A program made the position numbers and the translations under genes. 59,361 nucleotides of DNA from Clostridia bacterium (GTDB taxonomy: Bacteria > Bacillota > Clostridia > Oscillospirales > Acutalibacteraceae), in contig JAFSAR010000013.1 of assembly GCA_017442225.1 (NCBI GenBank), positions 1 to 59,361 of the forward strand, read 5' to 3'. This document shows, one piece after another, positions 1-7,945 of this stretch. The notes under the pieces are model-generated. The model had not been told where the DNA came from. It saw only the letters and a program-made list of their open reading frames with translations, and searched no databases. The first letter of the stretch is position 1; each line of letters begins with the position of its first letter.

Positions 1-17
1 AAAAGGAGGTGCAACCA

Positions 18-206
18 ATGGCAAAATGTGAAATTTGCAGCAAAGAAATTGCTTTTGGTATTAAGGTTTCTCACTCACACAGACGTTCAAACAGAACTTG
101 GAAGCCCAATGTTAAAAAGGTAAAGGCTATCGTTGATGGTTCACCCCGTCGCATAAATGTCTGCACCCGTTGCTTACGTTCGGGCAAGGTTACCAGAGCT
201 ATCTAA
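18..206 (+). CDS. rpmB: 50S ribosomal protein L28
   Basis: Structural protein of the large ribosomal subunit, 62 residues, the normal length for bacterial L28. The sequence shows the four-cysteine pattern of zinc-type L28: C-x2-C near the N-terminus (KCEICSK) and C-x2-C near the C-terminus (VCTRCLR), plus the typical basic SHSHRRSNR segment. The ATG at 18 is chosen because a strong AGGAGG lies 9 bases upstream (4-9); a GTG in frame at 9 would sit inside that ribosome site. It stands alone, followed directly by a terminator. Confidence 0.97.
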   Translation: MAKCEICSKEIAFGIKVSHSHRRSNRTWKPNVKKVKAIVDGSPRRINVCTRCLRSGKVTRAI

Positions 207-227
207 TCAAATCTTTGACTTAAAAGT

Positions 228-257
228 CCCGTGTAAGCAATTTACACGGGCTTTTTT
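228..257 (+). terminator. Rho-independent terminator after rpmB
   Basis: Stem CCCGTGTAA (228-236) pairs with TTACACGGG (242-250), followed by C and six T residues. It lies 22 bases after the rpmB stop and ends the transcript before the HAD gene. Confidence 0.9.
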
Positions 258-277
258 CTATTCAGAAAGGACCACTT

Positions 278-937
278 ATGATAAAAGCAGTTTTATTTGA
301 CCTTGACGGCACTTTAGCCGATTCACTTATTGACCTTGCCGACGGCGTAAACCGAGCTCTCACAGAAAAAGGCTACCCCACCCACGATGTCGAAGCCTTT
401 AAATACTTTGTCGGCGACGGTATTCCAAAAATGATAGAGCGCGCTCTGCCCGAGAGCAGTCGCGACGCAGACACGGTAAACGAAATCAAAAGTATTTTTT
501 CTCCTTACTATGCGATTCACTATGCAGACAACACCTATGCATACCATGGTATGCCAGAGCTTGTAAACACGCTTAAGGCAAACGGCTTTATTGTAGCGGT
601 TGTTACCAACAAGGAACAGGCTATGGCAAACGAGGTTGTGACCTCACTTTACGGAGATGTATTCGACCTTATTTTCGGCAAGCGTGACGGTATTCCTGCA
701 AAGCCCGATCCCACAGCCGCGCTTATGGCTATGAAAGAACTTGGTGTTACCCCAGATGAATGCGTATTTATAGGCGACTCAGGTATGGACGTTGCAACGG
801 CTGTAAACAGCGGCGCGGTACCTGTAGGCGAGCTATGGGGCTTTCGTAAGGAAGACGAGCTTCGAGAAAACGGCGCGAGTTACATAATAAGCCGTCCGCA
901 CGAGCTTTTAGACATTATAGAGGAACTTAATAAATGA
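278..937 (+). CDS. HAD-superfamily phosphatase, phosphoglycolate phosphatase-like
   Basis: A 219-residue cytoplasmic haloacid-dehalogenase hydrolase that probably dephosphorylates a small phosphorylated metabolite such as 2-phosphoglycolate. Motif I is DLDGTLAD near residue 8 (nucleophile Asp8, acid/base Asp10), motif II is the Thr in VVTNK (about residue 109), motif III is a Lys in AKPDP, and motif IV is GDSGMD (about residue 166). The helical cap inserted after motif I places it in the Gph/PgmB subgroup. An AAAGGA ribosome site precedes the ATG. Its stop overlaps the next start by ATGA, so it is translationally coupled to the MFS gene. The exact substrate cannot be read from the sequence; Gph is the best family match. 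Confidence 0.85.
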   Translation: MIKAVLFDLDGTLADSLIDLADGVNRALTEKGYPTHDVEAFKYFVGDGIPKMIERALPESSRDADTVNEIKSIFSPYYAIHYADNTYAYHGMPELVNTLKANGFIVAVVTNKEQAMANEVVTSLYGDVFDLIFGKRDGIPAKPDPTAALMAMKELGVTPDECVFIGDSGMDVATAVNSGAVPVGELWGFRKEDELRENGASYIISRPHELLDIIEELNK

Positions 938-2106
938 CCAAATCTTACAAAACTACAAAAATCGCCTGTTTTATAGGCTTTGTGGTGCAGGCGATTATAA
1001 ATAACTTTTTACCCCTGCTTTTTATTATCTTTAACACAAGATACAACCTTAACTACGAGCAATTGGGCAGACTGCTGTTTGTAAACTTTTTTGTTCAGCT
1101 TATTGTAGATGCCCTCACCCCCGCTCTTGTAAAGAGGATTGGTTACCGCGGCGCCGCTATCGCCTGTCACGGACTTGCAGCGGCAGGTCTTTTTATGCTG
1201 GGCGTTTTACCGCTCGTCTTTCCAAATCAGATATACACCTGCCTTGTGGCGTCAATTATTGTCTATGCTTCGGGCAGCGGTATAATAGAGGTTTGCATAA
1301 GCCCTATGGTAGAATTACTGCCTGGTGACAAAAAGGGCGCAGATATGGCGTTTACCCACTCTTTTTACTGTTGGGGACAGGCGTTTACCGTGCTTGTATC
1401 TACTCTGCTGATATTTTCGATAGGTCAGCAGCATTGGCAGTTTATACCTATGTTTTGGGCGATTATTCCGCTGCTTAATATGATAAACTTTATGCGGGTA
1501 CCCGTTATAGAACAGCCCGATGACCCCATAAGCAAAACAGCGAATACTCTGTTTAAAAACCGTGATTTCTGGATTTTTGCAGTTATTATGATTTGCGCAG
1601 GCGCGAGCGAGATAACCATGGCAGAGTGGGCGTCCCTATTTGCGCAAAAGGCGCTCGATGTCAGCAAAACTGTGGGTGACTTATTAGGTCCTTGCGCTTT
1701 CGCTGTTTGTATGGGCAGCGGCAGGGTTATATTCGGACTGTTAGACGGCAAATTTAACCCTCAAAAAGCCCTAATTTTAAATAATATTTTATGCGTGCTT
1801 TGCTACGTGGGCGTTGCGGTTTGCAATATACCCGCGCTCTCCCTTATTGCTTGTGCGCTTTGCGGCTTTAGCGTCAGCCTTTCGTGGCCTGGTACCTACT
1901 CTATGGCGGCGCGTCACTTCCCCTCGGGCGGTACGCTTATGTTCAGCATATTGGCGCTGTGCGGCGACCTTGGTTGCTCGATAGGTCCGTGGCTTATGGG
2001 AATTGTCGCAAACAGCACCACGCTCGAAACAGGATTTTTAGTGTGCTCTGTCTTTCCAGCATTTATGATTTTCACTGTGCCGTTACTACGCAAAGAAAAC
2101 AGTTGA
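934..2106 (+). CDS. MFS transporter, 12 transmembrane segments
   Basis: A 390-residue integral membrane protein of the major facilitator superfamily. About a dozen hydrophobic segments are visible through the sequence. The central cytoplasmic loop around residues 195-210 (EQPDDPISKTANTLFKNRDFW) separates the two six-helix halves. The closest general resemblance is to sugar/MFS_1 permeases of gut Clostridia (FucP/YfkF-like), but there is no residue signature that fixes the substrate. It starts 4 bases inside the HAD gene (ATGA), so the pair forms a two-gene operon: uptake of a compound and dephosphorylation of a related phosphate ester is a possible but unproven link. Confidence 0.85.
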   Translation: MTKSYKTTKIACFIGFVVQAIINNFLPLLFIIFNTRYNLNYEQLGRLLFVNFFVQLIVDALTPALVKRIGYRGAAIACHGLAAAGLFMLGVLPLVFPNQIYTCLVASIIVYASGSGIIEVCISPMVELLPGDKKGADMAFTHSFYCWGQAFTVLVSTLLIFSIGQQHWQFIPMFWAIIPLLNMINFMRVPVIEQPDDPISKTANTLFKNRDFWIFAVIMICAGASEITMAEWASLFAQKALDVSKTVGDLLGPCAFAVCMGSGRVIFGLLDGKFNPQKALILNNILCVLCYVGVAVCNIPALSLIACALCGFSVSLSWPGTYSMAARHFPSGGTLMFSILALCGDLGCSIGPWLMGIVANSTTLETGFLVCSVFPAFMIFTVPLLRKENS

Positions 2107-2131
2107 AAAATGTAATGATATCAGTTACAAT
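2103..2131 (+). promoter_or_regulatory. Sigma-A type promoter for the dCMP deaminase gene
   Basis: TTGAAA (2103-2108), 17-base spacer, TACAAT (2126-2131). It begins at the MFS stop codon and gives the deaminase its own start. Confidence 0.65.
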
Positions 2132-2165
2132 GTAGATATGTAAATATTACCTGTGAGGTACAATT

Positions 2166-2642
2166 ATGAAAAGAGATGACTATTTAAACTGGGACGAATA
2201 CTTTATGGGCATTGCCTCGCTGTCGGCGCTACGCAGTAAAGACCCGTCTACTCAGGTAGGTGCTTGCATTGTAAACAAGGAAAAGCGCATACTCTCTATG
2301 GGCTATAACGGTATGCCACACCATTGCCACGACGACGAGTACCCTTGGGATCGCGGCGAAGGTCTTAACTCTAAATACCTTTACGTTTGCCACGCCGAGC
2401 TTAACGCAATACTAAACTGCAATACCTCTTCGGTACGCGGTTGCACTGTTTACGTAACACTATTCCCCTGTAACGAATGCGCCAAAGCAATCATTCAGTC
2501 GGGCATTAAAGAGATTGTTTATATGTGCGATAAATACGCCGAAACCGATGGTGTGCGCGCGTCAAAGCGTATGTTTGACAGCGCGGGCGTTATCTACCGA
2601 CAGTATATGCCTACCAACAAAGAGATAACTATCAAACTTTGA
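2166..2642 (+). CDS. Deoxycytidylate (dCMP) deaminase family protein
   Basis: A 158-residue zinc-dependent cytidine-deaminase-fold enzyme, predicted to convert dCMP to dUMP for thymidylate synthesis. The catalytic zinc signature is complete: CHAELNA (His ligand and catalytic Glu, about residues 78-84) and FPCNECA (two Cys ligands, about residues 100-106). An additional Cys/His pair in the N-terminal part (ACIVN to PHHCHDDEYPW) matches the second zinc or allosteric region of ComEB/T4-type dCMP deaminases. The length matches that family (about 150-190). It has its own promoter and a shared terminator at its 3' end facing the convergent AraC gene. Confidence 0.9.
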   Translation: MKRDDYLNWDEYFMGIASLSALRSKDPSTQVGACIVNKEKRILSMGYNGMPHHCHDDEYPWDRGEGLNSKYLYVCHAELNAILNCNTSSVRGCTVYVTLFPCNECAKAIIQSGIKEIVYMCDKYAETDGVRASKRMFDSAGVIYRQYMPTNKEITIKL

Positions 2643-2650
2643 ACCACAAA

Positions 2651-2678
2651 AGCACTAACCGAGCGGTTAGTGCTTTTT
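2651..2678. terminator. Bidirectional terminator between dCMP deaminase and AraC gene
   Basis: Stem AGCACTAACC (2651-2660) pairs with GGTTAGTGCT (2665-2674), flanked by A residues on the left and T residues on the right, so it can act on both strands. The stop codon of the AraC gene (2667-2669) lies within it. Confidence 0.85.
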
Positions 2679-3476
2679 GTAATTAAGGGGCGACATACCC
2701 AGACTTTTTTTAAATATATACCCGAAATATTCTACCGAATTATACCCGCAAGCAAACGCGGTTTCCTTTACCGTAAGGTCGGTGCCGTCAAGCAGATTGC
2801 AGGCATATCGCAGACGCACCGTATTAAGATAATCTGAAAAAGATATTCCCATCTTTTTTGTAAACTGAACACCCAGATAATTAGGGGTCACGTTACAGTG
2901 CCTTGCCAGATCTCCAAGAGTTAAAGACTCGCGGAAGTTATTATGTATATACGCCACCGCTTTTTGAAGCAGACTTGGTATAACTGTACTTTCGTCTTGT
3001 GATGAATTTCTTATAACGGTTATTATAATTTCTGCTATCAGACTTTTTATCAGCATTTCGCTGAAAAGACCGCCGCGGCGCTCCTCATGCTTTAATATTT
3101 CAAAAAGTTTAATAATATGTGCCATCTCGTTCTCATCCACCGAGCAACAAAAACGGTTATGACTCAAAAACAAAAAATCATTCAGTTGTTTTGGTAAAAC
3201 ATTTTCATTAAACTGCAATTTAAGTATCTGTATATCCTCTTTTGCCGACAACTCGTGAAAATCATAATACGACATCAAATAAATACTGCCGCGTTCGAGA
3301 GTATAGTTTGTATTGTTATAGATATGCTCGCCGCTGCCTGAAAGCACAATTTCAAGCTCGAAATAATTATGCCAATGCGGAGCAAAGTATTCTCCCTTGT
3401 TTATAAAGCGGTGTTCAATATAATAATCCTTATTTTTCTGTAGCAATGATTTAAATTTGTTTATTTGTTTTGACAT
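2667..3476 (-). CDS. AraC-family transcriptional regulator with N-terminal cupin
   Basis: A 269-residue DNA-binding regulator. The N-terminal half (about residues 20-110) is a cupin-like sugar-sensing domain with HWHNYFELEIVLSG and a conserved YDFHEL segment. The C-terminal ~100 residues carry two AraC helix-turn-helix units (LGDLARHCNVTPNYLGVQFTK and VKETAFACGYNSVEYFGYIFKK) and end in MSPLNYKK, typical of the family. It is divergent from, and shares promoter space with, the ROK/GH2/SIS operon, so it is inferred to regulate that operon in response to a mannose-containing glycan or its products. No CRE-like or tandem AraC half-sites were assigned. Confidence 0.92.
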   Translation of the reverse strand: MSKQINKFKSLLQKNKDYYIEHRFINKGEYFAPHWHNYFELEIVLSGSGEHIYNNTNYTLERGSIYLMSYYDFHELSAKEDIQILKLQFNENVLPKQLNDFLFLSHNRFCCSVDENEMAHIIKLFEILKHEERRGGLFSEMLIKSLIAEIIITVIRNSSQDESTVIPSLLQKAVAYIHNNFRESLTLGDLARHCNVTPNYLGVQFTKKMGISFSDYLNTVRLRYACNLLDGTDLTVKETAFACGYNSVEYFGYIFKKSLGMSPLNYKKH

Positions 3477-3504
3477 AATAACCTCAGAAGTGTTGATTTT
3501 CTTA

Positions 3505-3533
3505 ATTTTATCATAGAATATTTCATTTTACAA
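3505..3533 (-). promoter_or_regulatory. Promoter of the AraC-family regulator
   Basis: On the minus strand TTGTAA (complement of 3528-3533), 17-base spacer, TAAAAT (complement of 3505-3510). Its -35 element overlaps the -35 of the divergent ROK promoter, so the regulator could affect both. Confidence 0.55.
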
Positions 3534-3554
3534 CACCTTTGTTTGTTATATAAT
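3527..3554 (+). promoter_or_regulatory. Promoter of the ROK/GH2/SIS operon
   Basis: TTTACA (3527-3532), 16-base spacer, TATAAT (3549-3554), 22 bases before the ROK start codon. Confidence 0.7.
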
Positions 3555-3575
3555 GGGGACAAAGGAGTTGAAGTT

Positions 3576-4520
3576 ATGATAGGCCTTGATATTGGCGGCA
3601 CGAAATGCGCCGTAAGCATCGGCGAAGAAAAAAACGGCGCTATGTGCATTTTAAATAAAAAGATAATACCCACCGACCACAGCATTTCAGCTTATGAAAT
3701 GATAGACAGACTGTGTGCTCTGGCACAGGAGATGACTGACGATTTCAGTCATATTGGTATTTCTTGCGGCGGACCGCTTGACAACAAGAAAGGCATTATT
3801 ATCTCGCCGCCCAATCTACCGCGATGGCAAAATATTGCAATCGTTGATTATCTTAAAGAAAAATACGGCGGGTATGTACGTCTTGAAAATGACGCCGACG
3901 CCTGCGCTTTTGCCGAGTGGAAATACGGCGCGGGACGTGGCTCGCAGAATATGATATTTTTAACCTTTGGTACGGGTATGGGTGCAGGGCTAATCCTCGA
4001 CGGCAAGCTTTATAGCGGCGCAAACGGCAACGCCGGTGAGATAGGACACGTGCGTATGCGTGACTTTGGACCCGTCGGTTTTGGCAAACAGGGCTCTTTT
4101 GAGGGCTTTGCAAGCGGTAGCGGCATTGCGCAAATGGCAAAAACCGCAGCGTGTGAAATGCTTCAGCAAGGAAAGTCTACCGCCTACTGTAAAAGCTTTG
4201 ACGAACTAAATAACGTCACCGCGCAGAGCGTGGCCGCTGCTGCCTATGACGGCGATAAGACTGCTATATCGGTATATCAAAAATGCGGTGAGATGCTCGG
4301 CTATGGCCTGTCGATACTTGTAGATATATTAAATCCCGAAAAAATTGTTATAGGCAGTATTTATGCTCGTAGTCAGGATTTACTTGAATATGATATGAAA
4401 AAAGTTTTAGAAAAAGAATGTATCCCCTCTTCGCTTGCTTCGGTTCAGATTGTGCCGGCAGAACTCGGTGAAAATCTTGGCGATTATGCGGCTTTATCCC
4501 TTGCGTCAGACAACCACTAA
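3576..4520 (+). CDS. ROK-family sugar kinase lacking the usual cysteine zinc motif
   Basis: A 314-residue cytoplasmic protein of the ROK (repressor/ORF/kinase) family, predicted to phosphorylate a hexose or N-acetylhexosamine with ATP. The N-terminal phosphate loop GLDIGGTKCA starts at residue 3. The sugar-binding ENDADACAFAEW segment (about residues 105-116) and the phosphate-2 region FGTGMGAGLILDG (about 130) are present, and so is EIGHVR with the substrate His. The usual CxCGxxGCxE zinc-binding motif is replaced by a cysteine-free stretch (FGPVGFGKQGSFE). No HTH domain is present, so it is a kinase and not a repressor. ATG 3576 is chosen because AGGAG (3563-3567) precedes it; an upstream ATG at 3543 has no ribosome site and lies before the -10. 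First gene of the operon. Confidence 0.88.
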   Translation: MIGLDIGGTKCAVSIGEEKNGAMCILNKKIIPTDHSISAYEMIDRLCALAQEMTDDFSHIGISCGGPLDNKKGIIISPPNLPRWQNIAIVDYLKEKYGGYVRLENDADACAFAEWKYGAGRGSQNMIFLTFGTGMGAGLILDGKLYSGANGNAGEIGHVRMRDFGPVGFGKQGSFEGFASGSGIAQMAKTAACEMLQQGKSTAYCKSFDELNNVTAQSVAAAAYDGDKTAISVYQKCGEMLGYGLSILVDILNPEKIVIGSIYARSQDLLEYDMKKVLEKECIPSSLASVQIVPAELGENLGDYAALSLASDNH

Positions 4521-4532
4521 AGGAGAAATTTT

Positions 4533-6977
4533 ATGAAACAGTTAATTGATTTAAACGGTAAATGGGAGCTTTATCTTGCAGAACACGCGCAGGTAAAAGA
4601 AACCGAATATGAATTTAGCATTCTTAACCCCAAAAAACTGCCTAAAAATATTGATTTTATAAAAATTGATGCCGAGGTACCAGGCAACTTTGAACTTGAT
4701 ATGCAGCGTGCGGGACTGTTGCCCGAAATATTTGAGGGCACAAATCCCCTGCTTTGCCAACATCAAGAAAACAAACATCTATGGTACGTTAAGGAATTTA
4801 CTGTTGACGAAATTCCCGAGGGCGATACATTTTTGCGTTTTGAAGGTATTGATACCTTTGCCGACATATATCTTAACGATGTGTTTATAGGCGAATGTGA
4901 CAATATGCTTATTGAGCACGAGTACTCTGTTAACGATTTCCTAAAAAAAGGTAAAAATGAAATTATAATTCATATTTACCCCACCACAATCAAAGCACGC
5001 GAATACGAGGAAAACGCTATGGCTGTGTGTCAGCCATATAACGAGGATTCACTACACGTACGCAAAGCGCCCTATATGTTCGGTTGGGACATTATGCCCC
5101 GCACCGTATCGGGCGGACTATGGCGCAGTGTATCACTTGTTGAAAAACAAAAAAACCGCATAGAAGATTTTTATATTGGCACTGCAAATATACGTCTTGA
5201 CGGTCAAAGCGCACAGCTTATGGGTCAGGTGCGAATTCACACCGATGACCTGTTGGCCGATGCCGAATACGAAGCAGTAATAAGCGGTAACTGCGGTGAC
5301 TCGCACTTTGAACAAAGCGTTCGCTTTTTGGGCGTAACCCGTAATTTTAATATCTGGTTTGGAAACGCTAAATATTGGTATCCTAAGGGCGCAGGCGAAC
5401 AAAACCTTTACGACGTAGAGGTTAAGCTCTACCGCAAAGGCGAGCTGTGCGATACCTATAAAACCCGTTTTGGCATTCGTATTATTGAGCTTCGCCGCAC
5501 CTCTAACATAGACGAAAACGGCAACGGAAAGTTCGAATTCTGGATCAACCGCAAAAGAGTATTTATTATGGGCACCAACTGGGTACCGCTTGATGCCTTC
5601 CCTTCTCAAAACGAAAAGCGCGTTATAAAAGCACTCGAAATGGTAGAGGATATCGGCTGTAATATGATTCGTCTTTGGGGCGGTAATATTTACGAAAGCG
5701 ATATTTTTTATAATTGGTGTGACGAGCACGGTATTATGCTGTGGCAGGACTTCATTATGGGTTGCGGCTACTATCCGCAGTATGATGAGTTCTGCGAAAG
5801 ACTGCGTGAAGAAGCAACCGTAGCTGTAAAGCGTCTGCGCACTCACGCGTCATTGGTGCTGTGGGCAGGTGATAATGAATGTGACTCATTCTATACTTAC
5901 GCTTGGAAGAACGGTCAGCGCCTTGACCCAAATACAAACGTGCTCACCCGTAAGGTATTACCTGATGTTCTGCGCGCTTACGACGGTTTCAGACCTTACT
6001 TGCCAAGCTCTCCATATATAGACGAGGAAGCCTTTGCAAATATAGATAAAAATCGACCCTCCGAGGATCACCTTTGGGGACCGCGCAACTACTTTAAGAG
6101 TGATTATTACAAAAACGCAACAGCACTTTTTGCGTCCGAGACAGGCTTCCACGGATGTCCGTCACCCGAATCGCTTAAAAAGTATATAACCAAAGACCAT
6201 CTGTGGCCGATTATTCTGCCAAACGGCAGACCCGACCCTGAGTGGATTGTTCACGCGGCAAGTATGGAAACCAAGCACATCGGCACCTATGAATACCGCA
6301 TAGCGCTTATGCTAAGGCAAGTAGCGGTGCTCTTTAGCGATATGCCCGACGGCAACACAGGTCGCGCTACGGCAGAAGAATCCTGCGACTACTTTGAGCG
6401 GATGAAAGCGATGTTTGGCGACGGAATACAGGCTATTGACGGCATTGCAAAGGCAAGCCAAATTTTCCAAGCAGAAGCCTTTAAGTTTATGATAGAACGC
6501 TTCCGCATAAGAAAAGCCACACACGGTGGTCTTATCTGGTGGAACCTTGTAGACGGTTGGCCGCAGATTTCCGACGCAGTGGTTGACTACTACTTTACCA
6601 AAAAGCTTGCCTACGATTATATTAAAAATTCACAGCAACCGCTTTGTCTTATGTTTGACGAACCGGATAAAAATAACAAAATTAATCTTTTCGTTGCAAA
6701 CGAAATTCCGCAAGACAAAACCTTTAACTACAAGGTTACACGAATAAACGATGGCGTTGTTGTTTGCTATGGTGAAAGCACAGTCGAAGCCAACGGTATT
6801 TTGCAGATTGATAGCATAACGGTTGACCCCGATCAGAAAGAAATGTTCCTTATTGAGTGGGAATGTGACGGTAAGACTGGTCGCAATCATTTTGTAAACA
6901 ATATTCGCGGTATTGACTTTAACACTTATATTGATTTCTTAAACAAAACAAAAATCAGTCATTTTGAGGGATTTTAA
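4533..6977 (+). CDS. Glycoside hydrolase family 2, beta-mannosidase-like
   Basis: An 814-residue enzyme without a signal peptide, predicted to release terminal beta-linked mannose from oligosaccharides taken into the cell. The N-terminal jelly-roll (about 1-200) begins with DLNGKWELYL and has RFEGIDTFADIYLN. An immunoglobulin-like domain follows, then a TIM barrel starting near residue 335 (FWINRKRVFIMGTNWVPLDAF). The acid/base is Glu449 in WAGDNE and the nucleophile is Glu536 in FASETG. The N-E and S-E-x-G contexts resemble family 2 beta-mannosidases more than beta-galactosidases. It lies 12 bases after the ROK gene and 1 base before the SIS gene, so the three are cotranscribed. Substrate assignment is inferred from family motifs. 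Confidence 0.88.
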   Translation: MKQLIDLNGKWELYLAEHAQVKETEYEFSILNPKKLPKNIDFIKIDAEVPGNFELDMQRAGLLPEIFEGTNPLLCQHQENKHLWYVKEFTVDEIPEGDTFLRFEGIDTFADIYLNDVFIGECDNMLIEHEYSVNDFLKKGKNEIIIHIYPTTIKAREYEENAMAVCQPYNEDSLHVRKAPYMFGWDIMPRTVSGGLWRSVSLVEKQKNRIEDFYIGTANIRLDGQSAQLMGQVRIHTDDLLADAEYEAVISGNCGDSHFEQSVRFLGVTRNFNIWFGNAKYWYPKGAGEQNLYDVEVKLYRKGELCDTYKTRFGIRIIELRRTSNIDENGNGKFEFWINRKRVFIMGTNWVPLDAFPSQNEKRVIKALEMVEDIGCNMIRLWGGNIYESDIFYNWCDEHGIMLWQDFIMGCGYYPQYDEFCERLREEATVAVKRLRTHASLVLWAGDNECDSFYTYAWKNGQRLDPNTNVLTRKVLPDVLRAYDGFRPYLPSSPYIDEEAFANIDKNRPSEDHLWGPRNYFKSDYYKNATALFASETGFHGCPSPESLKKYITKDHLWPIILPNGRPDPEWIVHAASMETKHIGTYEYRIALMLRQVAVLFSDMPDGNTGRATAEESCDYFERMKAMFGDGIQAIDGIAKASQIFQAEAFKFMIERFRIRKATHGGLIWWNLVDGWPQISDAVVDYYFTKKLAYDYIKNSQQPLCLMFDEPDKNNKINLFVANEIPQDKTFNYKVTRINDGVVVCYGESTVEANGILQIDSITVDPDQKEMFLIEWECDGKTGRNHFVNNIRGIDFNTYIDFLNKTKISHFEGF

Positions 6978-6978
6978 T

Positions 6979-7593
6979 ATGGAAACTTTACCTGAACTTA
7001 TAACAAGATATCCTTTGCTTTCAAGTTGCGAAAACGAAATTAAAGAGGCTACTGAACTACTTATAAAAGTATTTGAAAATGGCAACCGACTCTATATTTG
7101 CGGCAACGGCGGCAGCGCTGCCGATGCCGACCATATTGTAGGCGAGTTGATGAAAGGCTTTCTAAAAAAAAGACCGCTGACTGAAAAGCAGATAACAGCG
7201 TTTGATGACAAACAGTTAGCCGCAGGTCTTATGAAGGGATTGCCCGCTGTATCACTACACTCGCAAACGGCATTTTTAACGGCATTTTTAAACGACGAAG
7301 ACCCATCTCTTATATATGCGCAAGCGCTTTACGCCCTTGGTAAAAAGGATGATGTTCTGCTCGCAATAAGCACGTCGGGCAGTTCGCAAAACGTTGTAAA
7401 TGCTGCAAAGGTAGCGCGTGCTATCGGCTGTAAGGTAATTTCTCTTGTGGGAGAAAAAGAATGCAAGCTCGATGCGCTTTCTGATATAATTATCCATGTA
7501 GGGCACACCGAAACCTACCACATACAAGAATTGCACCTGCCAATCTATCATTACCTGTGCGCTACGGTTGAAGATTATTTTTTCAAGATTTGA
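6979..7593 (+). CDS. SIS-domain sugar-phosphate isomerase, GmhA/phosphoheptose isomerase-like
   Basis: A 204-residue SIS-domain protein of the GmhA/DiaA group. The sugar-phosphate-binding motifs are clear: ICGNGGSAADADHIVGELMK (about residues 39-58) and AISTSGSSQNVV (about 132-143), with the GmhA-type HIQELHLPIYH near the C-terminus supplying a catalytic Glu/His. In GmhA these residues isomerise sedoheptulose 7-phosphate; in a Gram-positive carbohydrate operon with a ROK kinase and a mannosidase, an aldose/ketose phosphate isomerisation of the released sugar is more plausible. ATG 6979 is chosen (GAGGG at 6966-6970); an in-frame TTG at 6964 lies inside the GH2 gene. Last gene of the operon. 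Confidence 0.85.
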   Translation: METLPELITRYPLLSSCENEIKEATELLIKVFENGNRLYICGNGGSAADADHIVGELMKGFLKKRPLTEKQITAFDDKQLAAGLMKGLPAVSLHSQTAFLTAFLNDEDPSLIYAQALYALGKKDDVLLAISTSGSSQNVVNAAKVARAIGCKVISLVGEKECKLDALSDIIIHVGHTETYHIQELHLPIYHYLCATVEDYFFKI

Positions 7594-7614
7594 ATATAAA
7601 TACAAAATTTATAC

Positions 7615-7643
7615 TTGATTATTTTCTTTCGTTATGATATAAT
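7615..7643 (+). promoter_or_regulatory. Promoter of tRNA-Arg
   Basis: TTGATT (7615-7620), exactly 17 bases, consensus TATAAT (7638-7643); the tRNA begins 26 bases after the -10. Confidence 0.85.
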
Positions 7644-7669
7644 ACAGTGCGTTGCCAATAATGGTACAC

Positions 7670-7746
7670 GCGCTGATAGCTCAGTTGGATAGAGCATCTG
7701 CCTTCTAAGCAGAGGGTCGGGGGTTCGAATCCCTTTCAGCGTGCCA
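7670..7746 (+). tRNA. tRNA-Arg (anticodon TCT), CCA encoded
   Basis: A 77-nt cloverleaf. The acceptor arm GCGCTGA (7670-7676) pairs with TCAGCGT (7736-7742), with a G-U first pair. The D arm is GCTC/GAGC. The anticodon stem TCTGC/GCAGA encloses loop CTTCTAA, giving anticodon TCT for the AGA codon. A five-base variable loop is followed by T arm GGGGG-TTCGAAT-CCCTT, discriminator G and encoded CCA (7744-7746). The T stem is unusual in having two terminal G-U pairs. Its 3' end is duplicated 194 bases downstream. Confidence 0.96.
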
Positions 7747-7941
7747 ATTAAAAAAGAAATCAGTCCACAAGGATTGGTTTCTTTTTTAATTTTTGTGTGG
7801 AGAAAGGGATTCGAACAAGGGCGGTTTGCCGTGAGGCAAATTGCAACCTTTCGGTGAACGGTTGCAAAGCCCGTGGGCAACGAACGTTAACGAGGCGATA
7901 GCACACGGTAGTGTGCGGAAAAATCCCTTTCAGCGTGCCAA
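7728..7941 (+). repeat. Direct repeat of the tRNA-Arg 3' end enclosing a folded element
   Basis: The 20-base sequence AATCCCTTTCAGCGTGCCAA occurs at the tRNA 3' end (7728-7747) and again at 7922-7941, an arrangement like attL/attR of a tRNA-targeted insertion. Between the copies are the first terminator and a module (7802-7931) closed by GAAAGGGATT/AATCCCTTTC. The left arm extended, 7802-7816, is an inverted copy of the tRNA T-arm (complement of 7723-7737). Inside are hairpins GGTTTGCC-gtga-GGCAAATT (7823-7842), GCAACC/GGTTGC (7843-7865), an enclosing GGGC/GCCC, and GCACAC-ggta-GTGTGC (7901-7916). No ORF with coding character lies inside. Function unknown. Confidence 0.8.
7750..7787 (+). terminator. 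Terminator of the tRNA-Arg transcript
   Basis: AAAAAAGAAATCAGTCC (7750-7766) pairs with GGATTGGTTTCTTTTTT (7771-7787) around loop ACAA. It starts 4 bases after the tRNA CCA. Confidence 0.85.
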
Positions 7942-7945
7942 AACG

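Noticed and set aside
7632..7880. 82-codon minus-strand frame with GIRTPDPLLRRQ
   Set aside because: It is the antisense of tRNA-Arg and the neighbouring terminator; this peptide is a well-known false prediction across tRNA genes.
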